Part shown: positions 9,774 through 19,958 of the stretch, one piece after another | Layout: every line of letters begins with the position of its first letter | How positions within the stretch are numbered: position 1 is the first letter of the stretch | NCBI GenBank assembly: GCA_028723425.1 | Contig: JAQYEZ010000038.1 | Span: forward strand, 17,256 to 81,255 | Reading direction: 5' to 3' | From: Peptoniphilaceae bacterium | Lineage (GTDB): Bacteria; Bacillota; Clostridia; Tissierellales; Peptoniphilaceae | Length of the DNA: 64,000 nucleotides | The notes under the pieces: model-generated | Database searches by the model: none | What the model saw: only the letters and a program-made list of their open reading frames with translations | Told to the model about the DNA's origin: nothing | Program-made: the position numbers and the translations under genes

Positions 9774-10016
9774 TTATTTTTTCCCTTGAATAGCATTGAT
9801 AATGGCAAGTAAAATTACTGCTCCTACAACGCCAACAACAATTTGACCGATATTACCGCCAGCTTTAAGACCAAAAAGTCCAAATACCCATGAACCAATG
9901 GCTCCGCCAATAATACCAACAATAACATTAGCTATGATACCCATTTGAGCATCTTTCTTCATTATCATACTAGCTATCCAGCCAGCAATTCCGCCTAAAA
10001 TTAATGACCAAATCAT
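9774..10016 (-). CDS. GlsB/YeaQ/YmgE (transglycosylase-associated) family membrane protein
   Basis: Small Gly-rich membrane protein MIWSLILGGIAGWIASMIMKKDAQMG...NIIVGIIGGAIGSWVFG type. Confidence 0.9.
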   Translation of the reverse strand: MIWSLILGGIAGWIASMIMKKDAQMGIIANVIVGIIGGAIGSWVFGLFGLKAGGNIGQIVVGVVGAVILLAIINAIQGKK

Positions 10017-10202
10017 ATTATTCTCTCCTTTATTTTATTGATTGTATTATATTTATACCCATTTTTTAGATTTTAATCATGAATTAATAATAATAAGATT
10101 TTCTTGAAATTACCTTGTCTAAAAATAGGGCTATATTTACTTTTTTTGCTTAGCTAAATAAATTAAAAATACGTGGTATAATAAGAAATGAGGTGAAAAC
10201 TT

Positions 10203-10916
10203 ATGAATGATATTAATATTTTGATAATAGAAGATGAAGAAATCATCGCTAATATAATAAAGACAGCTTTGGAAAAAGAAGGTTATAAGGTATTTTTAGC
10301 CTTTGATGGCAAAGTAGGTTTGGAAATTTTTGACCAAAACCAAATAGATTTAGTAATACTTGACCTTATGCTTCCAAAAGTATCTGGAGAAGAAGTAATA
10401 AAAGAAATCAGATCTAAATCTGAAGTTCCAGTTATTATGACTACTGCAAAGATTGATGAAGAAAATATTATTAATGGTCTAAGGCTTGGAGCTGATGATT
10501 ATATAAAAAAACCTTATTCATACAAAGAATTAGTAGAAAGAGTAAAAACTGTATTAAGAAGAATTGAAAAATACAACCTTCCAAGGGCCGACTTAATCAT
10601 CACAACCGATGGTAGGCTTGAAATGGATTTAGAATATAATAGATTTTTTAAAGACGGCAAGGAAGTTTTTTTAACCAAAAATGAATTTCAAATTATTAAA
10701 ACTCTTTTCTCAAATCCTAACAAGATTTTTACAAGAGAGGAAATTATTGAACTTACCTTTGGTTATGACTACGATGCCTATGATAGAGCTATAGATACCC
10801 ACATCAAAAATATTCGTCAAAAAATTGAAGATGATCCAAAAAAACCAGTTTATATTAAAACTATTTATGGAATGGGCTATAAGTCTGGTGGCTTAGATGA
10901 CGACATTAAAAAATAA
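10203..10916 (+). CDS. OmpR/PhoB-family response regulator
   Basis: Receiver domain (IIEDEE, DLVILDLMLPKVSGEEV, KKPYS) plus winged-helix C-terminus. Confidence 0.95.
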   Translation: MNDINILIIEDEEIIANIIKTALEKEGYKVFLAFDGKVGLEIFDQNQIDLVILDLMLPKVSGEEVIKEIRSKSEVPVIMTTAKIDEENIINGLRLGADDYIKKPYSYKELVERVKTVLRRIEKYNLPRADLIITTDGRLEMDLEYNRFFKDGKEVFLTKNEFQIIKTLFSNPNKIFTREEIIELTFGYDYDAYDRAIDTHIKNIRQKIEDDPKKPVYIKTIYGMGYKSGGLDDDIKK

Positions 10917-12213
10917 AATTTTAAAAAACTTTATAGCCGGCATCCTTGCCTGCATACTTATTTTTTCTATCTTGGTATCATTTTTACTGGGAAGAATTTC
11001 AAGAAATTATATAGAACAAACCCAATATATAAAACCTGACAAAGTAAAAAATGAATTCCAATATATAATGGCAAAAAATAATACCCATCTTTTAAGTGAA
11101 AGACTTTTGGAATATTCAAAAAGAGAAGATGTAAATATAGAAGTACTTGATTCAGACAAAACCTCTATTCTTAGGGTTGATGGCCTTAAGAATATTCCCA
11201 AATCACTTCTTGAAACAAAAAAGTATTCCTTAGTTTCTCCAGAAGATAAGGAGTATATTGGTGAACTTCAAATTACATATGAAAAGCAAAGTGATGCAGT
11301 AGAAGAATTAAGAAAAAATTTTACTGCATCTGTTCTTATTGCTATAACTTTTTCTATATCAATTGGAGGAATCATAGCCCTTATTTTATCTTATAACATT
11401 ACAAAACCAATAATCTCTATTTCTGATGCTACTTTAAAGATTAGAGATGGTGACTATGATATTAAACTTGATGAGTCTGTTATAGAGGAACTTGAAAACT
11501 TAAAGGAGAATATTACCTATCTTTCTATTAACCTTAAAAACCAAGAAAATATTAGAAAACAATATGCTCAAGATATATCTCATGAATTAAGAACGCCTCT
11601 AACCAACCTTCAACTTTATATAGAAGCTCTAAAAGATGGACTTGTAGATTTAAATGATGAAACCTTGGATATGATCTTAAATGAAGTATTAAGATTAAAC
11701 ACCTTAGTAACTAATCTAAATAAAACTTTCCAAGATAATATAGAATATATGAAAGTAAATAAAGAATCCTTTAACCTTTCCAAGCACTTAGACCTTATTG
11801 TAAAAAACTTTATGCCTAGGTCCAAGGCAAATAATATAAATTTTGCTACAAAAATCCAAGAAAATGTAATAATATATTCTGATAAGGAAAAAATTACCCA
11901 AATTGTCCAAAACTTGATATCAAACGCCTTTAAAGCTATTGGTGAAGATGGAAATATAACTATAAAACTTACAGAAAATAAAGAAAAGATTATTATTGAT
12001 GTTGAAGATGACGGTGTTGGTATAAGTAAAGAAAGACTACCTATGATTTTTGGTAGATTTTATAGGATTGACGATGCAAGAAATACCAAAGAAAATGGAC
12101 TCGGTCTGGGTCTTTCTATTACAAAAAACTTTGTCGAATCTTTGGGAGGAAGAATTAAAGTTTCATCCGAACTTGGCAAGGGTACAAAGTTTACCGTAAG
12201 TTTTTCCAAATAA
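10897..12213 (+). CDS. Sensor histidine kinase
   Basis: Two TM segments, HAMP-like region, QDISHELRTPLTNLQ H-box, NLISNAFKAI, GLGLGLSITK. Confidence 0.95.
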   Translation: MTTLKNKILKNFIAGILACILIFSILVSFLLGRISRNYIEQTQYIKPDKVKNEFQYIMAKNNTHLLSERLLEYSKREDVNIEVLDSDKTSILRVDGLKNIPKSLLETKKYSLVSPEDKEYIGELQITYEKQSDAVEELRKNFTASVLIAITFSISIGGIIALILSYNITKPIISISDATLKIRDGDYDIKLDESVIEELENLKENITYLSINLKNQENIRKQYAQDISHELRTPLTNLQLYIEALKDGLVDLNDETLDMILNEVLRLNTLVTNLNKTFQDNIEYMKVNKESFNLSKHLDLIVKNFMPRSKANNINFATKIQENVIIYSDKEKITQIVQNLISNAFKAIGEDGNITIKLTENKEKIIIDVEDDGVGISKERLPMIFGRFYRIDDARNTKENGLGLGLSITKNFVESLGGRIKVSSELGKGTKFTVSFSK

Positions 12214-12232
12214 TTTATAAATAGGAAAATAT

Positions 12233-13603
12233 ATGAGAAAAAAAAGAAAAATAAGCCCTTCCAGGGATAAATATATTAAACAAAGAAAAAAAGATGTGAC
12301 TATCAAACAAAAAAGTCCATCTTCTAGAAAAAGAGCCCAAAAAAGAAAAAAGCAAATGCAAAAAGTCTATAGAAGAAGAAGGATAATCCTAGCTTTTGCT
12401 TGTTTTCTTATAATTTTCGGTCTTGGTAATTTTGTTATTAACAAAATAAACTCCTACGGCTCTTACTCCTATCCTAACTTTAGAGATCAAGTAAGAGAAG
12501 ATATGGGCAAAGAGATTTTTATAGGGTCTACAGATGATAGATCCCTTACTACAGCAGAAAAACTTTCAGACCTTGAAACACTTTATGAGACTATTTCTAG
12601 AAACTATGCAGTAAGAGCATCAAACAGAGATGACTTTGTTAATTTTGTTAAAGCATATGAAATAACCAAAAAGAAGGTCCTACTAACCAAAACAGATCAA
12701 GAATATTTTGATCTTTTGATAAAATACACAGATCTTTTGGCCAATAGCAGAAGTAAAATATTGGATAAAAAATCATACGATGACTTACTAGACTACTACA
12801 AAAACAACAACAAAACTTACAAGTCTAAAGTAATCCAAAATCCACAGGCTGTAAATAGATACAAGAGAATGATTAGTGAAAAATATCCAGAAAAACAATC
12901 AATTTTTACTTTAAGATCTCATGTCTTAATTCTTTCAATGAATGACTTTAAGCCAGGAAATATAAATAAGGATATCAAAGAATTTACAAAAATAATAGAG
13001 CAAAACCAAGGCTTATCAAAAATATTGATAGACCTTACAGACAATGATTCTCTGGATAATGTATATTGGCAAAAATTCTTGCCTTTACTAGCTCACAAAA
13101 ACTATGAGGATACTTATATGGTATTTTATAGGGGTCAAATAATTAATAAGTCTCTGGAAGATATGAAAAAAGAAAATAAGAATTTCCAAACAACTTTTGT
13201 TAAAAATCAAGCTTCCAAGTATAGAGAAAAACTTGATCAAATTGATTTAAATGACTATATGTATTATGATGAAGTTAAACTAAATTTAGAAAATGACAAT
13301 AAGATTAAAAAAATGGGAATTTATGTAATTTTAAATGATAAATCTTCAAATGAAGCTATAAACTTTGCCAAATCCCTAAAAGAATCATCTGATGCTATGC
13401 TAATTAAAAATTCTAGCAAGACTGATCCTTCGCAAAATGATTTGATAAATAACTATCCTGTTGACTTCTTTGTCCTTGAACATTCTGGGCTTTTGGTTTC
13501 TATAGACAATTCATTTTCAACAAAAAAAGATCAATCATATCTATCTTATGATCAATTCATAAATACGGATAACCCTCTTGAGGCTATCTTATCAACACTA
13601 TAA
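12233..13603 (+). CDS. Membrane-anchored protein with distant S41 (tail-specific) peptidase-like architecture
   Basis: Very basic N-terminus plus one TM; LSDLETLYETISRNYA, KILIDLTDNDSLDNVYW and VILNDKSSNEAINFAKSLKESSDAMLI resemble S41 segments by eye. Confidence 0.45.
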   Translation: MRKKRKISPSRDKYIKQRKKDVTIKQKSPSSRKRAQKRKKQMQKVYRRRRIILAFACFLIIFGLGNFVINKINSYGSYSYPNFRDQVREDMGKEIFIGSTDDRSLTTAEKLSDLETLYETISRNYAVRASNRDDFVNFVKAYEITKKKVLLTKTDQEYFDLLIKYTDLLANSRSKILDKKSYDDLLDYYKNNNKTYKSKVIQNPQAVNRYKRMISEKYPEKQSIFTLRSHVLILSMNDFKPGNINKDIKEFTKIIEQNQGLSKILIDLTDNDSLDNVYWQKFLPLLAHKNYEDTYMVFYRGQIINKSLEDMKKENKNFQTTFVKNQASKYREKLDQIDLNDYMYYDEVKLNLENDNKIKKMGIYVILNDKSSNEAINFAKSLKESSDAMLIKNSSKTDPSQNDLINNYPVDFFVLEHSGLLVSIDNSFSTKKDQSYLSYDQFINTDNPLEAILSTL

Positions 13604-13609
13604 AAGCAG

Positions 13610-13648
13610 AGAGCTATTACTTATTTTTTATTTTGTAATAGCTCTTTT
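13610..13648. terminator. Bidirectional terminator between convergent genes
   Basis: AGAGCTATTAC ... GTAATAGCTCTTTT. Confidence 0.8.
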
Positions 13649-13652
13649 AATC

Positions 13653-14639
13653 TTATATATTATCTGATGGGTAAATAATTCCAGCTCCAAGTCTTGCTTC
13701 TTCTACTAAGTTTAATACCTTTATTGAATGTTGAAGTTTTTCTTTCATCTTCTTATAATCTTTTTCTCTTATTATTCTTTCAAATTCCACAAACTCATAA
13801 TATAGCCTGTGCTCATCATTTTGAACATTTATTCTTTTAGAATCTTTATTATTTAAATTCAAGTCAAAATATCTAACTTCATTTGGCACTTCAAAAACTA
13901 TGGAGCCCTCATCGCCTTGTATTGTAGAATTTAATGGAGCGGTAGAATCTTTTGCTCCTATTGCTATAGCCTTAAAATCTCCATAATCTAAGCATAGGAT
14001 ACCTGATGTATCAATTCCTTTATTTACATTAGCAAGATAGGTTGATTTTTGAGGTTGTCCAAATAGGTCAACCATAAGATGAATATTGTAGATATTTAAA
14101 TCAACCAAGGCTCCCCCATCTTTGTTCACATCAAATACAGGTGCAATTTTTCCTACTTTAAAGGCATCATATCTAGATGAATATTGAGAATAGTTAAAGC
14201 TTACTATTCTTACATTTCCTATTTCTTTAAGAGAATCTTTTATCTTTGCTACATTTGGCAAATAAATATTAGAAATTGCCTCTAGTAAAATAAGATTTTT
14301 ATTTCTTGCAAGATCAATTAATTCATTTAATTGTCTGCTATTAGAAGTAAATGGTTTTTCACAAATTACATGCTTATTTGCCTTTAAAGCTTTTTTTGCC
14401 ATATCATAATGCAAAAAATTTGGAACTGCTATATAAGTAACCTCTACATCAGGATCATTTAGCAAATCTTCTCCCGTTTTATATGCTTTTTTTATCCCAT
14501 ATTCTTCTTTTAATTGTTGACATTTTTCATAAGATCTTTCTGTAGAGCCAATAGCTTCAAGTTCTATATCCTCAATTTTTCCAATAAAACTTAGGACATC
14601 TTTTACTATTTTGCCACTACCTATTATCCCTAATTTCAT
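13653..14639 (-). CDS. Gfo/Idh/MocA family oxidoreductase
   Basis: MKLGIIGSGKIVKDVLSF, YIAVPNFLHYDMAKKALKANKHVICEKPF. Confidence 0.93.
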   Translation of the reverse strand: MKLGIIGSGKIVKDVLSFIGKIEDIELEAIGSTERSYEKCQQLKEEYGIKKAYKTGEDLLNDPDVEVTYIAVPNFLHYDMAKKALKANKHVICEKPFTSNSRQLNELIDLARNKNLILLEAISNIYLPNVAKIKDSLKEIGNVRIVSFNYSQYSSRYDAFKVGKIAPVFDVNKDGGALVDLNIYNIHLMVDLFGQPQKSTYLANVNKGIDTSGILCLDYGDFKAIAIGAKDSTAPLNSTIQGDEGSIVFEVPNEVRYFDLNLNNKDSKRINVQNDEHRLYYEFVEFERIIREKDYKKMKEKLQHSIKVLNLVEEARLGAGIIYPSDNI

Positions 14640-14649
14640 ATAACCTCCA

Positions 14650-15561
14650 TTAATATTTATTATGAGCTATCTCTATCTCCTCTATCATATCTCTACCGTC
14701 TAGCATTTTCTTTATATTTTTTACATCAAGTATAATAATCTCATGCTTATTTAAAGTTGCTTTTGATTTTTCTGTCAAAAATGAAGTATTTATAACCAAA
14801 AGTGGTTTTATCTTGCCAAGTATGCCTTCCAAATTATCGATCATATCTAAAACAAAATTATGGTCAATTTCATCCTTACTATCATAATTCTTAACCTTTA
14901 TAGCATATCTCATATCACCCTTTTTTGCATAAAGGTCAAACTTGGTTGATACTTGGTATTCTTCTTGGTAGTCTTCAACCCCATAGCCGCACTTTTCAAG
15001 AGCTATTGTAACCAATCTCCTTGAAGTTAAATCTTCATTAATCTTTCTAAGAGCATGGAGTAGATTTTTCGGTACTATCTTAAAAATACCCGTAACAGCC
15101 TCACTATATTTATCAACTGACTTAGTATCAAAACCAATAATCAAGTCATCTACAATGTTAAAAGATCCATGAGCTATAGCATTTCTTATATGTCTTAACA
15201 TTGACTCTGCCTTAGTTTCATTGTCCGATTTTGTAAAAATCAATTTTTGAGAATTGGTACAAATTCCTTTCTTGTAAAAATTCACTATATCAGGATCAAT
15301 CTTGTCTGTAAATAATACATCCTCATCTCTAAGTTTCATATAGGACATTATCTCCAAAAAAGTGTAATTATCATATAGAATATTAGAAATTAACTCGTTA
15401 GATTTTGATTGAACTGAGGATATATCTGGCACATACCATAAAAGATAAGATATTGCCTCCCACAAATCCTTTGTCATTGGCAAGGGTATCACTTTATGTA
15501 TCAAAGAATATTTTTTTATATCTTTGCACGAATCTATCTCAAATTTGTCTGTAAGCTTCAT
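14650..15561 (-). CDS. Putative HEPN-like plus Mrr/PD-(D/E)XK-like restriction endonuclease-fold protein
   Basis: SMLRHIRNAIAHGSF (RX4H) in the N-terminal helical half; KFDLYAKKGDMRYAIKVKNY in the C-terminal half resembles the Mrr catalytic strand (D ... xxK). Confidence 0.6.
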   Translation of the reverse strand: MKLTDKFEIDSCKDIKKYSLIHKVIPLPMTKDLWEAISYLLWYVPDISSVQSKSNELISNILYDNYTFLEIMSYMKLRDEDVLFTDKIDPDIVNFYKKGICTNSQKLIFTKSDNETKAESMLRHIRNAIAHGSFNIVDDLIIGFDTKSVDKYSEAVTGIFKIVPKNLLHALRKINEDLTSRRLVTIALEKCGYGVEDYQEEYQVSTKFDLYAKKGDMRYAIKVKNYDSKDEIDHNFVLDMIDNLEGILGKIKPLLVINTSFLTEKSKATLNKHEIIILDVKNIKKMLDGRDMIEEIEIAHNKY

Positions 15562-15669
15562 ATAATCACCTTCTCCATATATTTACCCCTATTAGTAAAA
15601 ATTAATAAAACAATTTGCCTACACTTTATTAAAAATAACTGTATAATATTGTCTAGAAAAGGAGGACTT

Positions 15670-16548
15670 ATGCATTATACAGGTCAAGTTTATAGACCAC
15701 CCCTAGAAGCCTACACACCATTATTGGAGGTAACTATTGGGTGCTCACATAATAAATGTGCTTTTTGCACTATGTACAAACAAACACCTTTTAGCCTTGC
15801 GCCAAAAGAAAATATAGAAGCAGATTTAAAGGAACTTTCAAATTATGATTCTTTTATAGATAGGATTTATCTATTAAACGGTGATCCCTTTGTTCTTTCT
15901 ACAGATAAACTTGTAGATATAGCAAATATGATTCATTCAAATCTTTCTAATGTAAAGACCATAACTTGTTATGCTTCTTTTTATAATTTAAAAAACAAAT
16001 CAGTTGACGAGCTTAAAAAGCTAAAAAGTTTGGGATATAATGAACTTTATATAGGCGTAGAAAGTGGCTATGATAAAGTTTTATCCTACCTTAACAAAGG
16101 AGCAAATCTTGATGAATATAAGGAGGGCTTGGAAAAATTAAAAGAAGCCTCTATAGAATATCATGCTATTATTATGCTAGGAATTGCAGGAAGAGGAAAT
16201 TCTAAAATAAATGCTCAAAAAACAGCAGAATTTTTAAATCTTTACCCTCCAAGATCTGTTTTTCCTATGACTACTGATGTACAAAAAGGATCCATGCTTT
16301 ATGAAATGAGAAAAAATGGTTTGTTTGAAGAAGCGACCATAAGAGAAATATTAGAAGAGCAAATCGAATTAGTAGAAAATCTACAACTTGATGATAATGC
16401 TCTTTACTCATCAGCTCATGCAGTTAATATGTTGTCTATAAGACATAGATTTAAAAATAAGGATAAGATACTTGAAAAGCTACATTATGCTTTAAATCAT
16501 GCACCTGATGAAATACTAAACTCTACCAACCAAAGAGTTGCTAGATAA
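15670..16548 (+). CDS. Radical SAM protein
   Basis: CSHNKCAFC (CX5CX2C) cluster motif, YIGVESGYDKVL; ATG 15670 preceded by AGGAGGACTT, so the ORF track start at 15496 is too long. Confidence 0.9.
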   Translation: MHYTGQVYRPPLEAYTPLLEVTIGCSHNKCAFCTMYKQTPFSLAPKENIEADLKELSNYDSFIDRIYLLNGDPFVLSTDKLVDIANMIHSNLSNVKTITCYASFYNLKNKSVDELKKLKSLGYNELYIGVESGYDKVLSYLNKGANLDEYKEGLEKLKEASIEYHAIIMLGIAGRGNSKINAQKTAEFLNLYPPRSVFPMTTDVQKGSMLYEMRKNGLFEEATIREILEEQIELVENLQLDDNALYSSAHAVNMLSIRHRFKNKDKILEKLHYALNHAPDEILNSTNQRVAR

Positions 16549-16551
16549 GAT

Positions 16552-16598
16552 AAAAGGCTCTTAGAAAAGATAAAAATCATCTTTTATAAGAGCTTTAA
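16552..16598. terminator. Bidirectional hairpin terminator
   Basis: AAAGGCTCTTAGAAAAGAT...ATCTTTTATAAGAGCTTT. Confidence 0.65.
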
Positions 16599-16621
16599 TT
16601 CTTTTATTATAAAAACTATCT

Positions 16622-18064
16622 TTACTTGCTATAAATTTCTTTTGTAATATTTCTATCTTTATTTGACAAATTTTTAACCCATATTCTCTTTTTAACCAGA
16701 CTAAGTCCTAAAATTACTTTATACAAATCTACTAAACATATTATCATGTACATATTAACAATAGAAAGATTTGTATAGTGGGCAAGAAAGTAAGATACAG
16801 GAAATGATACAAAGATTGTTCCAACAGAGTCAAACAAAAGAGTAATTATTGTCTTGCCACCAGACCTAAGAGTAAAGTAGGAAGCATTGTAAAGTGAGCC
16901 AATCCAAAGTAAACCTCCTCCTACTCTTAACATATTTGTTGCAGTTAGCTTTACATTTAGACTAGTGTTGTAAAAGTTTGGGAAAATTGGTGCTAGGCTA
17001 AACAAAATTAATCCTAAAACAAAAGCTACAATACAGTCAAAGACTATAAGTTTTCTATCTGTATCCACAGCTTCTTCTATCTTATTTGCCCCTAAAAGTC
17101 TACCAACAACTATAGAAATACAATCTCCCATAGAAAGATGAAAGACTACAAAAAGTCCAATTATAGTAGAAGAAATATTGTAACTTGCCAAGGCTTCTAT
17201 ACCTCTTATAGAATAGGATTGAGTTATAGCTGCATTTCCTACTGAATATAAGATTTCATTTATAATAAGAGGAATGCCTCCCTTGGTAATATCTTTAAAA
17301 AGTTCTTTGTCTATATGGAAATCTTTGAAAAAATGCTCATAAAATCTAAATCTATGCTTATTATTCTTTGCAAGATAAATAAAAAGACTTAGTTCCACAA
17401 ATCTAGATATAATCGTTGCTATGGCTGCTCCTTTTGGACCTAAGGCTTTAAATCCAAATTTACCAAAGATAAGTATCCAGTTAAAGACAAAATTCACAAA
17501 AACTGTAACTATAGCAACAAACATTGGAAGTCTTGTTTCTCCATCTACTCTCATTGAAGAAGAAATAGCTTGAGAAAAGGCAAAGGGAATAAAACCTATA
17601 GTCATAATTTTTATATAAGATAAAGCATAGGCTGTTGTTTTAACAATATTTTCTGTAGAATTTGCTTCTTTATTCATAAAAAGAGAAAGTAGATTATCTC
17701 CAAATTTAAAGAAAATAAAAATTGCCAATATAGAAACAAAACTTCCTGTAACAATATTATAATAAATACATGATCTAACCTTATTATAGTCTTCTTTTCC
17801 TGCAAATTGAGCAGCAAAAATCGATGCTGCCGAAATTAGCCCAAAAATAGCAAGATTAAAAATTGCTATTAGCTGATTGGCGACAGAAACACCAGACATG
17901 GCAAGAGTACCTGTTTGGCCAACCATAATATTATCCAACATATTCACAAAGCCTGTAATAAGTTGTTGAATAATTATCGGTATGGCAAGGATTAGTATAT
18001 TCTTATAAAATTTTTTGTCTCCGAAATATTTATCAAAATTTATATATTTTGATATCTGCATCAT
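16622..18064 (-). CDS. MATE family efflux transporter
   Basis: IIIQQLITGFVNMLDNIMVGQTGTLAMSGVSVANQL, 12-TM pattern. Confidence 0.93.
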   Translation of the reverse strand: MMQISKYINFDKYFGDKKFYKNILILAIPIIIQQLITGFVNMLDNIMVGQTGTLAMSGVSVANQLIAIFNLAIFGLISAASIFAAQFAGKEDYNKVRSCIYYNIVTGSFVSILAIFIFFKFGDNLLSLFMNKEANSTENIVKTTAYALSYIKIMTIGFIPFAFSQAISSSMRVDGETRLPMFVAIVTVFVNFVFNWILIFGKFGFKALGPKGAAIATIISRFVELSLFIYLAKNNKHRFRFYEHFFKDFHIDKELFKDITKGGIPLIINEILYSVGNAAITQSYSIRGIEALASYNISSTIIGLFVVFHLSMGDCISIVVGRLLGANKIEEAVDTDRKLIVFDCIVAFVLGLILFSLAPIFPNFYNTSLNVKLTATNMLRVGGGLLWIGSLYNASYFTLRSGGKTIITLLFDSVGTIFVSFPVSYFLAHYTNLSIVNMYMIICLVDLYKVILGLSLVKKRIWVKNLSNKDRNITKEIYSK

Positions 18065-18073
18065 TTTCTCCTT

Positions 18074-18820
18074 TTACAAATAAGATTTTAAAATTTCAGC
18101 ATAAGATCTAGGTTCCTTGTATATTTTTTCGCAATGCTTAAAATAAGGCCACTCAAAAAAATTAGCCTTGGGATAAATTTTGTTTAATCTTTTTTTCGCC
18201 TGTTTTATATTAAAATCTTTTGTTCCATAATAAAAATTAAGATTTGCTTGTATCTTTCATCTTAAATAAGGTAAATCTACTCTACTATAGTCTTTTATCA
18301 TATTATCTATGGATTCTTTGGACATATTAACAAGTTCATTTACCATGACTGTAGAGATTTTCTTCTCAATTAAAATTGATAAAACTTTACTTGCAAAATT
18401 TTCAGATAAGCTTACAAGACTTTTTAGTCCATTCAAATATTTTGAAAATACAAATTGTTTAAAAAATGAACTTTTTCTAACACTAGCACCTTCCATGATT
18501 ACTGAATCAATCTTAATATCTTGATATTTTAAAAGCTCAAAGATAACATTTGACCCAAGAGAAACTCCAAAAGCAAACTTTATTTCTGATATTCCCTTGG
18601 CTAGAAAATACTTGTGAAGTATAAAAGCTTCTCTACTAGAAGAAATATAGGTTTCTCCCTTTGCCTTACCATGACCTGTCAAGTCTGGTATTATAACGCG
18701 AACATCACTAAGCTTCATTCTATCAACTAATATTCTTTTTAGCTCGTAAGCATTTGTTAACATAGAATGAATTAATAATATTGTCTTTTCACTATTACTA
18801 TTTAAATCATGTATGTACAT
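18074..18820 (-). pseudogene. Alpha/beta hydrolase interrupted by one in-frame TGA (18259-18257)
   Basis: GVSLGS nucleophile elbow upstream; after the TGA the same frame continues 60 codons (KIQANLNFYYGTKDFNIKQAKKRLNKIYPKANFFEWPYFKHCEKIYKEPRSYAEILKSYL) to TAA at 18076-18074. Confidence 0.8.
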
Positions 18821-19014
18821 CTCTACCTCTAAATCTATTTTTGTGTATACAATATTATTTAAGCATAGAAATATGTGTATTTTATCAATATTTATTGTTT
18901 TACAAAAAATTCCCTTGGTCACAAAAGAGTCACCACAACCGATGACTCCTTATACTTATATTAAAATTTCTATACTTCTTTTCTATCAGCTAGTGATAAT
19001 TATAAATTTACAAA

Positions 19015-19221
19015 TTAATCCTCTATTTTTAACACATTAAAGGCAGTAGGTCCTCTACCTAAATCAACTCTTTCAAATTCCACAGTTTGACCTTCCAAAA
19101 GCGTTTTTCTTTCTTCATCGGATCTTATTTCAGAATAATGCACAAAAGTATCTATCCCGTCTTCTGACTCAATAAAGCCAAAACCTTTTTTATTGTCAAA
19201 AAATTTAACTTTCCCTTGCAT
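19015..19221 (-). CDS. Cold shock domain protein
   Basis: [32 protein letters not shown]. Confidence 0.95.
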   Translation of the reverse strand: MQGKVKFFDNKKGFGFIESEDGIDTFVHYSEIRSDEERKTLLEGQTVEFERVDLGRGPTAFNVLKIED

Positions 19222-19229
19222 CTTATCTC

Positions 19230-19958
19230 CTATTTTTTTCTAGCTTTAAAGAGAATTCTTAAAGTATCTTCTTTGACAAAAGAAAAATCATCTTCATCAA
19301 ATGTTTCTATGTCTGCAAATCCTGCCTTTTGTAATTCTTTTTTTATAAATGTTGGACTATAAATCCTTTGAACTTGATTTTCTTTTATCCTTCTATAACT
19401 TCCATCTTCATCTTCTAAAAAGAAATTTAGGTACATATAAATCAAATCATCTTCCTTGTAATTCTCCCATGTATAAAAAACATCTTCGTATTCATAAACA
19501 TAAGATTCATTGCCAAAAATATTTTCCATCTTATATAGCGAATTAATATCAAAAACCAAAAGTCCACCTTTTTTTAAGTTTTTATATGAATTTTCAAAAA
19601 GCTTACCTATATCGCTTTTGTTAAGAAGATAATTAACAGAATCAAGAAGAACTACTATTAAATCATAGCTGTCTTCTTTTATATATTCTGTCATATTTGC
19701 CTGATAAAGGTTAAGATTTTCTCTTATAAATTTTTTCTTAAAAACATCCAGCATATCTCTTGATAGATCCAAGGCATCTATATATTTGAAATCATCAAAA
19801 AAATATGATGTTAACTTACCAGATCCGCAGGCAAGCTCTAGCATTCTGTCATTGTCTATAGCGTCTTTTTTTACTAGTTTTTTTATATTGTCTGCATAAA
19901 AGTCATAAGGGATATCAAAAGAAAGTTTATCATATATATAAGCAAAATCTTTATACAT
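19230..19958 (-). CDS. Class I SAM-dependent methyltransferase
   Basis: [14 protein letters not shown], overlaps valS stop. Confidence 0.9.
   Translation of the reverse strand: MYKDFAYIYDKLSFDIPYDFYADNIKKLVKKDAIDNDRMLELACGSGKLTSYFFDDFKYIDALDLSRDMLDVFKKKFIRENLNLYQANMTEYIKEDSYDLIVVLLDSVNYLLNKSDIGKLFENSYKNLKKGGLLVFDINSLYKMENIFGNESYVYEYEDVFYTWENYKEDDLIYMYLNFFLEDEDGSYRRIKENQVQRIYSPTFIKKELQKAGFADIETFDEDDFSFVKEDTLRILFKARKK

Noticed and set aside
18257-18259. Selenocysteine insertion at the in-frame TGA of the alpha/beta hydrolase
   Set aside because: The downstream inverted repeat is weak and A/T-rich, there is no known Sec position in this family here, and Sec machinery is not visible; a nonsense mutation or sequencing error is simpler.
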